The translations under genes were made by a program, and so were the position numbers. From the NCBI GenBank assembly GCA_951217055.1, contig OX578283.1:69592278-69656277 (forward strand): DNA of 64,000 bases, read 5' to 3'. Shown in pieces: positions 54,845 to 64,000 of the stretch. Source of the DNA: Gerris lacustris. Lineage: Eukaryota > Arthropoda > Insecta > Hemiptera > Gerridae. Each line of letters starts with the position of its first letter. The first letter of the stretch is position 1. Under the pieces are notes generated by a model, which was given only the letters and a program-made list of their open reading frames with translations, did no database searches and was not told the origin of the DNA.

Positions 54845-55489
54845 TATTAATTCAATGTTATAATAATCAAAACAATTTTGACATTTAAAAAAAGGGGAAA
54901 TAATTAAATGAATTAGACATTAATAAGGTTTAAAAGCATAAAATCAATAAAGCACCACTTAATTAAAGTAGTAATGTGCCACACAAATTGACAGTCTATT
55001 TTTTTATTTAAATTTGTTTACAAAATTCACTTGTTTAAAAGTTAAAGATCGTAAGACATTTATTGTAATAAATAAAGTCCAAAACTTCATATAATACTTT
55101 GTTAAAATGATCAAATTATTTACTATTTTAATGAAATGAAAAAAGGTATTTATTATTCGTAAACAGATATATTTATTTATTTATTTTTTTTTTTTTTAAA
55201 AAGGAGTGGAAAAGAAGGAATAAAGTTATCTTTAATAATCTTCTACGGCTACTAAGGAAGAAACTGCTTCTCTAACATTTGCAGCTACCGTCGGTTATAG
55301 AGGCAAGCAGGTGTAGAGGAGAGAATCACCGCTTGGAGCGCGTCGAGCGCTTATTTGCATAGGAATCCACAGGAACTTGTTCGTTCACTTACACATTAAT
55401 CTTGTGTGCCAAAAACAACTTACATAGCCATTGCTTTAATTATAATTTAATCAGTCTTTATCATTTTCTTCTGCTTAACTTCTCTCGGG

Positions 55490-55725
55490 ATTGAACCCGA
55501 GAGTTGGATAGTTTTAGTTTTAACATGATCCTTAATTCCTTATTTTCTTAGAGATGTTAGTAATAGTTTTTGGTAAAATAAATTCAAAAATCACAGGGAA
55601 GTACTTGCGTCCAAGTACTTTTTAGGGTTTTGTAGATGAGTAAGCTTACCCGTTATGTAATAGTGATTCTTTTGTCTTCGATCTCAAGGGTCCCGGGTTC
55701 GATCCCCCGGGGGGTCACAATGTTT
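55490..55725. repeat. Repeat segment with two B-box-like T-arms
   Basis: A T-arm-like CTCGGGTTCAATCCCGAG lies at about 55,486-55,503 on the minus strand, and GGGTTCGATCCCCC lies at about 55,694-55,707 on the plus strand. No paired A-box or cloverleaf was found, so I do not call tRNA genes. Confidence 0.45.
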
Positions 55726-56659
55726 TTTATCAGTAATAAAGACAAGATAAATTACATTTTTCAGGAAATTTTCATCGCGCCACAATATGGTATTAGCATG
55801 AATTATTTCGAAATTTTAGCACCAGCCGATCTATAGTGGTTGGGGGGGGGGGAATTTTTTTTTGGTATATTTTGATTTTTTTAACCAATAAGAAATGCAA
55901 AATTTAAAAAAGCATATATATATTTGTGTCCTACTCTTCAGCAGCTTTCATTTGATACCCCACTCAAAAATTTAAAAAAATGAAAATTTTTGAGTTTATC
56001 ACATATTTTCGAATTGCGCATGCGCATATGTAATTTTGAACTTCTGTATATTTTTCCTGTGGTTGGGTCAAAAAGTTGCACCAGTGTTTCAAATTTCAGC
56101 ACTTTCGCTTTAACGGTTCGGGCCCTATGAACCAAAGAGCGACGGACAGACGGACACATCACCCTCGGCATAAGGGTTTTGAGAAGTATCTACAAAACCC
56201 TAAAAATTATAAACTAATCTAGTGCTTTTGAAAACATTTTTAGGGTAGTGTACGTAAGTTCATGATAATGAAAATATAACATTTCTATCTGTTGTTTCTT
56301 GAAAAGATAATATTAAAATTGATTTACAGATTTAAAGTAAATAAAATTTATTTGTGAAAACAATAAAAGAGTTTTTTTAATACTTTCTGCTCATAAAAAA
56401 CAAAAATTAAAGTTACGTTAAACACTATTCGACTCTCCCTCAATAACGATTTCTACTTTTAACGCTCTAAATTCCATGACAATAGACATGTAAAGTGGCC
56501 AACCAACCACCTCTTATTCTTCTGTCTTTTAATTGCCAAATATATTTGTTGGTCAGGATGTGAAGATAGAAAAATAGAATATGTAGAGAAAATAATTGTT
56601 ATAATTTTAATATAATAAAAATAAACAATTTTATTGATTCTACACTAATAATAAAGCCT

Positions 56660-57240
56660 TCCAATTCCAATTAGTGTGGCACATAGCATCCTCACATGCT
56701 ACCACGTATTTTTTTAAAAAAAAAAATGTATGCTTTTACAAACCCAATGTTCTCTAATTTATTTAACTATTTCCCCCGTTTCTTTATCTCTTTCATAATT
56801 GTTTGGATGTTTTTTTACATAAATTAAAGTATTAATTTAGCAAAAGTTAATGAGCGCAGACATTTAAAATTAATCTGAGCCTATCTGCGGGTTACTTTCA
56901 ACAAACCATTCGAATTTCATACAGATCAGATAAGTACTTTTGGAGATATAGGTGTAAATAAATGTATGTTTGTGCGCATGTGGAAGAGAAACAAATAAGC
57001 GCAGAAGGTTAAAACTTATATGGGACCAACAATGGGCTAATTATGACTTACCATCAAAATTTCATTGAAACTGGACAAGTAGCTTTTAAGATTTATGTTG
57101 GTTCGCAAAAATTGAGCGATCGACAGACTAACAGACAGTTATGGAACACAAAATGTCTGACACAGATTTCTATCTTGGAATTTTTGAAATTAGATACTTA
57201 AAAATGTTTCGTTCTTAACGAACGCTCACATAGCTTTCGC
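56660..57240 (+). repeat. Copy of the ~600-bp dispersed repeat
   Basis: Starts TTCCAATTAGTGTGGCACATAG and runs to GCTCACATAGCTTTCG; the final hairpin arm is missing. Confidence 0.75.
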
Positions 57241-58477
57241 ATTATCTTTTCATTATAATTTGATTATACTTTTATAATTAAAAGAATGCACGGTTATTTT
57301 ACAATTAAATTAATAGGTTGAAATAAAAATATAATTTTATTAAATTATATTTACATAAATAATCATCTAATATTTTATTTTCTAAGCTAGATTAATAAAA
57401 AATAATAAATAGCAATAAAAATACTTAAAACATAATTATAAAATAGAATAAAAATATTATTAAACATAGACCTACTATGCAAATTTGAAAAAAGTGACAA
57501 AATTCATTCATAAAATTCCGTAGCAGATATTTTTTTCTCTGCTACCCAACAAATCAAGCAATTTAAAATGTAAAATAGGTGCAATAATAATATTGATAGT
57601 AAACAATAAATGTTTATATACATTATACGCATATATGTATATGTATATATATTTAATAAATTTATTCATATTCTCTTTCTATCATATAAATTTACTTGTA
57701 TTAGAATATTTTACAGTATTTATTTTTCATAACAGTATTTTTATTTTTATTTTATATATGTAACTGGTCTTATTGTAATTCGATATTATATGCTTGCTCT
57801 TACATAAATATTTTTTACATGCCATAAATTCTATATTATTGCTTATTGTACGCTTATTTATTATTTAACTTACATTACATATAGATTTATATATTATTAT
57901 TTATTATGTTTTTCATTTTTTTTTTTTTTTTTTTATAAAAATATTTATATCTAAATTTATTTTTATTAAACTGGATCACACCTGTTGTACTTTTATATCT
58001 AAAATATATGTAGTGTCTTTTTATAATAATTTTTAATGATTAGTGTAAACTCAAAATCGAATTAAATACTATTGAATAGAAGTGAAATTATCTAATTAAG
58101 TTAGAAAATTAACATAATCAATGTAACTATTTAATATCAGTAACTTAAAAAGGCCAAAACATTGTTCCAGTAAATAACACTGAGCCAAATTAACCATTTA
58201 TAATGGAAAAGAAATCAAACTTAATTCTGTAACACAATATCACAGTTTTAGTAAATTAAAATGTCAATAACGTGGTAGAAGTAAACGCTCAGAATCTAAA
58301 CTAACTACTAAATAACAATGTAAATAAATAACACAATGAGAACAATAACATATTAAGACAATATATCAAACTACAATAACAATAAAACAATGAAATGTGT
58401 GTTAAACTTTTAATATTAACCAAAAAATTGAAGTTAGTATAATCATATGAAAAATTTATATAGATATGTTGTTTTGC

Positions 58478-59618
58478 AGGCTAGTGTTTGCTCGCTAGAG
58501 TTGAGTATAAGCTAGTTAGGAATGCAGGGAGAAGTTCTTGTTGTTGTTTTGCAGGTTAGTGTTTGCTAGCTAGAGTTGAGTTTAGGCTGTTATTATTACT
58601 CTAGAGCAAACACTAACCCGCAACACAACAACAAGAACTTCTCCCTGCATTTCTAACCAGCCTAAACTCAACTCTAGCTAGCAAACACTAACCCGCAACA
58701 CAACAACAAGAACTTCTCCCTGCATTCCTAACCAGCCTAAAATCAACTCTAGCTAGCAAACACTAACCCACAACACAACAACAAGAACTTCTCCCTGCAT
58801 TTCTAACCAGCCTAAAATCAACTCTAGCTAGCAAACACTAACCCGCAACACAACAACAAAAACTTCTCCCTGCATTTCTAACCAGCCTAAAATCAACTCT
58901 AGCTAGCAAACACTAACCCGCAACACAACAACAAGAACTTCTCCCTGCATTCCTAACCAGCCTAAACTCAACTCTAGCTAGCAAACACTAACCCGCAGCA
59001 CAACAACAAGAACTTCTCCCTGCATTCCTAACCAGCCCAAACTCAACTCTAGCGAGCAAACACTAACCCGCAGCACAACAACAAGAACTTCTCCCTGCAT
59101 TCCTAACCAGCCCAAACTCAACTCTAGCGAGCAAACACTAACCCGCAGCACAACAACAAGAACTTCTCCCTGCATTCCTAACCAGCCCAAACTCAACTCT
59201 AGCGAGCAAACACTAACCTGCAACACAACAACTAGACCTTCTCCCTGCATTCCTAACCAGCATAAACTAAACTCTAGCGAGCAAACACTAACCCGCAGCA
59301 CAACAACAAGAACTTCTCCCTGCATTCCTAACCAGCCCAAACTCAACTCTAGCGAGCAAACACTAACCCGCAGCACAACAACAAGAACTTCTCCCTGCAT
59401 TCCTAACCAGCATAAACTAAACTCTAGCGAGCAAACACACCTGCAAAACAACAACAAGAACTTCTCCCTGCATTCCTATCCAGCCTAAACTAAACTCTAG
59501 CTAGCAAACACTAACCGGAATGCAGGGAGAAGTTCTTGCTCTAATGCTGCGGGTTAGTGTTTGCTCGCTAGTTTAGTTTAGTTTAGGCTGGTTAGGAATG
59601 CAGGGAGAAGTTCTTGTT
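58478..59618. repeat. 75-bp satellite array with inverted flanking units
   Basis: Twelve or so 75-bp units in one orientation (about 58,600-59,515) carry GCAAACACTAACCCGC, ACTTCTCCCTGCATTCC and CTAACCAGCC. On each side (58,478-58,590 and 59,516-59,615) one or two units are inverted. The unit length is a multiple of three, so a 159-residue periodic frame appears on the minus strand (58,978-59,457). I regard that as a by-product. Confidence 0.9.
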
Positions 59619-60987
59619 GTAGTGAAGGAGAGGAGAGTCCTGGCCCGAGGCTTTATCTTACTTTGTTGGACTTCTAAACCAAGTCCAGGACTAAGTTGAA
59701 AAGCATCTCTGCTTCCTTCTCACCCTGAACTTAACTTTGAATACACCTGGGACTTTAAAAAACTTCTTCTCCTTTCAAAACAACTTCTTACTTCTACTCT
59801 TTTCTTCTCTCTACAGAAAGAGATTCATCAAGTCCTGATGGAGCCTCGTATATCTTTCTTTCTTACTCAATTGCTATTATGAGTCGTTTAAGTTCTTTAA
59901 AAGACAAAGTTTGAAAAAAGGTCTTAAAATAAAGTCCTCTATTCAATGTTCTCAAATCTCAAAACACTATATTCAATTTTGTTTGTCCCATTTATTCTAA
60001 GAGTCAGCTACACATTTATGTGCTTTGTTTCTTGTTATTTTTATATGCATATCAATTATTATATTTTATGAACTGAGATATTTTAACAAAAAAAGCAAAC
60101 TAGTTTTACTGTCGTGTCTAATCTCTAAACTACTTTGAACGAAACACTCATAACTCTATACCGTTAAGAATATTTTAAAAAATATAACAAGAAATAAATA
60201 AATTATATATTTTCATTAGTATCATAGAAGAGGTGTAGTTCAATAACCAAAATAAACAGGTCAAGTGTGTGCTAGTCAGCACACAGCGAGGGTCCGTATA
60301 GGCACTGCAGTATAGTTTAAGTAGTACCCTATTGATGGTGTTTTTTAAAATGCTAAAAAGCTTACTTTAAACTATCCTAGGGGTCTGATATTCTCAAAAC
60401 ACATAAACAAACTTCTAATAAAGAATTTCTTTGCCACTGAACCGGACTGCAACCCATATAAATACATCGAAAAGACCATAGTTATATTATAACGTATTTT
60501 GTCAATAAAAAATAAAATAATATTTCTTTCGAAATTTCCAAAAAGGGTTATCTTTACTTTTGGTCGAAGAATGTTCAGGAATTTTTTCAGATTTTTTGCA
60601 CTTCACATAAGCAAGATAGAAGGGGGGGGGGGGGACACGTTTCACACCCACTTCAAACTTGCCTACGCTCGCTCTATCAAAGATATAACCAAATAATTAT
60701 ATATTTTTGTAATCAGCTCGACGTACCCTTTCATATGATACCCTTCACGTTGTCGAAAAAAAATAAAATAAATTTAACCCTTAGGTTTTTTCACCCTAAT
60801 TTTTTTGAAAAATATTTTTTTTAAGTCGCTATATTTTTAAATTATGTGGGTAGGTACAAGATACATACATGCCAAATTTCAAAGTGATCGGACGAAAGGT
60901 GTAGCCAGGAGAGCAGGCGAGAGGACGGACGGACAGACACACGCAGGAAAATATAAGGGTCCTTGGTTTTGCCTACGGACTCTAACA

Positions 60988-61206
60988 ACCTCTTTAGTCA
61001 AAATAATTGTATTTGTTACAATTGACCAGTTTCGGCTGTTCTAACCTGTTCTTCAGATAATCTGTGTAGGTTATAAAGTGACTTGTACTTTTAGGGTCTC
61101 TTTAACCTAATAACCTACACAGATTATCTGAAGAAGGCTGCTTTAGAACAGGCGAAACCGGTCAATTGTTACAAATAAAATTATTTTGTGTGATGACGTT
61201 GTTTTG
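60988..61206. mobile_element. Truncated foldback element related to 41,971-42,332
   Basis: TTGACCAGTTTCGGCTGTTCTAA is inverted against TTAGAACAGGCGAAACCGGTCAA. Inside, AGATAATCTGTGTAGGTTAT is inverted against ATAACCTACACAGATTATCT. The left outer end is missing. Confidence 0.65.
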
Positions 61207-61479
61207 GTTATTGAACTTCACCTCCTTCTATGATAAGTCGTTATCACACATTGGATAAAAACACAGTTGAGGATTTTCATTAGTAATTTACTATAATTAT
61301 TATTTGTTGCTATGGTGGATGTGTTTTATAATTATCATATATTTTAGATCCTCAAAAGAAGTTATAAATTTTAAAAAATAAATACTTGTGGTGTCTGTGA
61401 CAAGAGTAGACTAATAATAACCTTATAGTGATAAGACACGAGGGGACGGTAAGGGGAGCACATAAAAGAAAAATACATT

Positions 61480-62060
61480 TATCTACGATTGATACGAAAT
61501 ATAAACATTATATCTCTGTTTAGATGCGTAGAAAGTGATTCTTTACGTACTTGTATTCATTGCGTATGCGCGTCTCATAGTTCTGAAGAATTCCTCTTCT
61601 TTACAACGCTAGCGCGGTAAAGAAGAGGAATTCTTCAGCTTTACGCACGATTAGCAAGTTTGTTTACATTTAACAAAACTAATTTGCTGTTCTTTTATTA
61701 AAGTAACTGTTTATATCGAGTTTTTAGTGAAAAACAATGAGTGAATCAAGTGACTTTGACGAAAATGTGGAGAATAATACTCTTCCAGAAATAATTATTC
61801 CACACAAAATGCAACTAATGAATTAATGTAATCTTTATCAAAAGAGAAATACGAACTTACATACAGGAAGTTTATTATTTTTTGCGGTATTTATTATTAA
61901 AATCTAACAATCGTAGATAAAGTACGGTACGCAACTCGTGCGAAAACGGCATTTTGCATTGCTCGTGTGGTTTTACTATCGCTCGGGTGCAAACCCCACA
62001 CTCGCATGCAAAATGCTACTTTCCGCACTCGATGCGTAATGTACTATTACTTCTCCCGAA
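61480..62060 (+). repeat. Repeat with hairpin and tyrosine-recombinase-like N-terminal frame, copy B
   Basis: Inverted equivalent of 48,890-49,580. It contains the hairpin at 61,583-61,638 and the short frame at 61,737-61,826. The 3' block (CTTTCCGCACTCGATGCG, GCATTGCTCGTGTGG) is conserved between copies. Confidence 0.7.
61737..61826 (+). pseudogene. Start of a tyrosine-recombinase-like gene (fragment), copy B
   Basis: The first 14 codons are identical to copy A (MSESSDFDENVENN). The frame shifts after the proline-rich turn and ends at 61,826. The other frame continues as SKEKYELTYRKF, complementing the stop seen in copy A. Both copies are broken at different places. Confidence 0.4.
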
Positions 62061-62579
62061 AAGTTGACTTGTTACTAGGTGTGCAATGTAGTTGTCTGCT
62101 TGCAGTATTGAGCTGAACGAGCAATTTAATCTTAAACAATTAGAGTTATTATTTATAAACAGCTGAAATCTAATCAAAAATAGTGATATTTCAAATTTTT
62201 AATTGAAAAGCATTTTTTTCCTGTTTTTCTATTTTACCCCCTCTTAAATGAAAATATGACAAAAGTGAACATAACAACAATAACTGTACTCTTAAAGAGC
62301 TTTCCAATGACATGGATCATAAAGGGCATATACTAGTTTAACTTTTGTTCCCCGTACCCCTGTGTACCAATTTGAACCATTTGAGATTTATACCTTCCTG
62401 TGGTTGGTCACTATGACCGTGCTGAATTTTATGCGGATCGGTTCAGCCGTTCATGAGGAGTATGTGTCCAACCAAATGCGAAGTGTAGTACTTATAAGAG
62501 CTTCGCTTGGCTCAGCTCAAAAATGTTTCTCCCTCAATAGCAATTAAATTCTAAGAAGAGATTTTTGCAAATTATTTGA

Positions 62580-63205
62580 TTCAAGAGGAGAAGGTATAAA
62601 AATAATGGGGGGGGGGGGGAGATTAAAAAACTCTGTGGCATCTAGATACTCTCGTTTAGTTAAAAAAACATCTTTTAATGTTTCTTGGCTGTAGTTTATA
62701 AAACCATCGATTATAAAAAGTACATTAAAAAACTAACACATTCCTTGGTTAAGAACTGGACTCTAGTTAGTCAGCGTAATACATAATATTTTGCTATAAG
62801 AATATAACTTTTCTAGTTCATTTTGTTTGCGCATTATTATACCGCTGTTCTATTTTATATACGATCTTATTTTCAAATCATGAAGTTTATTTACTATTAA
62901 GAAGAAGAAGAAAAAAAAGTTGCATATAACTAATGAAGAATTTAATTGAAAATGAAGAATTACGATGTCAGATTTAACTTGGCAAATCTTTTAAGTTGAT
63001 TTTATTTGAGTCTCTCTTTGACTTGATTGTTATTTTGTTTCTAATAACTTTCTTCAAGGCTTCACTAAACTGTTCAACTTCAAATAAGCAGCGAAGTAAT
63101 TTACATTACAAACTTGCTCTACTTTACTTATACAATTTAACAGCATAAACTTCGGATGGAAAAGAAAATAAAAAGATTAAAATGCATTTTTCGTGCACCT
63201 CAATT
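62580..63205. other. AT-rich sequence, nothing recognised
   Basis: Apart from a G run (about 62,607-62,621) I see no gene or repeat family in this interval. Confidence 0.4.
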
Positions 63206-63213
63206 TATCACCT

Positions 63214-63838
63214 CATTTTTTATTACTTTCTCATATAAAGAGAAAGTATTGTGATGGCGCGATAATTCGATTTTGATGGATTTACATAATATGTTTTGAG
63301 GTCCCCTGAGTCCAAAAAAGTGGTTTTTAAAAAATGTCTGTCTGTCGTCTGTGCAGACGGCTGGAGCCTAAACTACTGGGCCGATTTTGACCAAATTTGG
63401 CATACATGTTCAGAAAAATCATACCTTGAGGCGAAATCGAGAAATGAATTTTAGCTCTAAATTTTGGGGCGCTACCCCCGAAAAACTCTAAAAAAAAAAA
63501 CGAGATAAAAAAATTATTTCTCGAATACGGTTCCGACGATTTTGATTAAAAAATTCTAAAATATAGTCCATTTAAATACGAATGTAACGATATAACCCGT
63601 TTTCCCGGGAAAAATCTAGTTCCTGAGAAAATAGCTTAAAACGCGGACAGGGAGAGCCCGGGTTCGATTCCCCGCCAAGGAGAAGTTATTTTTATGGTAA
63701 ATTTTGATGAAATGTTCAGTAATAATTAAATGTACATACAAAAACTAATAAATGGAAAACACTTGGTTAAGTAATTATGAACTCGTATATGAGAAAGTTT
63801 GTCTGAGTTGTCTCGGACCGATTTTTTTATTGTGGTGG
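63214..63838 (+). repeat. Dispersed repeat with pol III B-box-like motif, copy 2
   Basis: Matches 26,205-26,792 inverted, including TACTTTCTCATATAAAGAG, GTGCAGACGGCTGGAGCC and GGGTTCGATTCCCC. A third copy begins at about 63,911 and runs off the window. Confidence 0.7.
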
Positions 63839-64000
63839 TAACTATTAAATAGTAGACTAAAACTCCCATAAAAATGTTTGATACAATTAAAAGACCACAT
63901 TCTTCTTTTTTACTTTATCATATAAAAGGAGAAAGTATTTTGATAGCTCGAAAATTTAATTTTGAGATTTTGATGGATTTACACTTGAAGTCACCTGAGT

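Larger units (their letters stand above)
53168..55003 (-). repeat. ~600-bp dispersed repeat carrying two later insertions
   Basis: The hairpin end is at 53,170 and the far end near 54,998 (CACACAAATTGACAGTCTA). Inside are a 469-bp palindrome (53,264-53,732) and a TA-flanked MITE (54,270-54,844). A second partial copy of internal sequence at 53,930-54,060 suggests a local duplication. Confidence 0.7.

Noticed and set aside
58978..59457. 159-residue minus-strand frame
   Set aside because: Periodic translation of the 75-bp satellite; no start context or domain.

Overview
The window is arthropod-like nuclear DNA. It carries one near-complete integrated large DNA virus/transposon of the adintovirus (Maverick/Polinton) type at its left end, roughly positions 1 to 16,500, followed by about 47 kb of AT-rich, gene-poor, repeat-packed host sequence. 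The eukaryotic reading rests on canonical GT-AG introns, TATA boxes paired with TCAGT/TTAGT initiators (the arthropod initiator form), tRNA-derived repeats, hAT-like elements with 8-bp target duplications and TA-flanked MITEs. I cannot name the species.

Viral element. All core genes lie on the minus strand, in transcription order: protein-primed family B DNA polymerase (polB), PLA2/membrane-active virion protein, adenain-like protease, penton, major capsid protein (double jelly roll), an exonuclease-like protein, A32/FtsK-type packaging ATPase, a core-like protein, and a retroviral-type integrase with a C-terminal chromodomain. These are followed by four small accessory genes, two of them tandem cysteine-rich paralogues. 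No core reading frame is broken by a stop or frameshift. A plus-strand, two-exon gene at 13,693-15,120 is a paralogue of the leftmost minus-strand gene (54-422). PolB has no AUG ahead of its zinc fingers; its exon starts at a strong 3' splice site (13,235). A TATA+initiator-driven coding exon at 15,531-15,622 ends in a perfect donor in the matching phase, so the plus-strand gene probably sits inside a 2.3-kb polB intron.

Regulation. Most viral genes have their own core promoter: a TATA-like box 29-35 bp upstream of an initiator, often only 4-10 nt before the AUG, several buried in the neighbouring gene. This grammar fixes real starts, for example the PLA2 gene at 9,266 rather than 9,440. Integrase and protease lack a convincing copy; the protease frame also lacks an AUG.

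The left end of the element runs off the window, the right end is not sharply visible, and no viral terminal inverted repeat could be matched.

Host part (about 16.6-64 kb). I see no convincing host gene. The sequence is a mosaic of: a dispersed ~600-bp repeat with a hairpin end (about 15 copies or fragments, often hosting other insertions); three hAT-like elements with target duplications; foldback and TA-flanked MITEs; a tRNA-like repeat whose tRNA half is part of its terminal inverted repeat; a repeat carrying the start of a tyrosine-recombinase-like frame plus a long hairpin; and many minisatellites (14, 22-26, 24, ~65, 75 and ~137 bp units).
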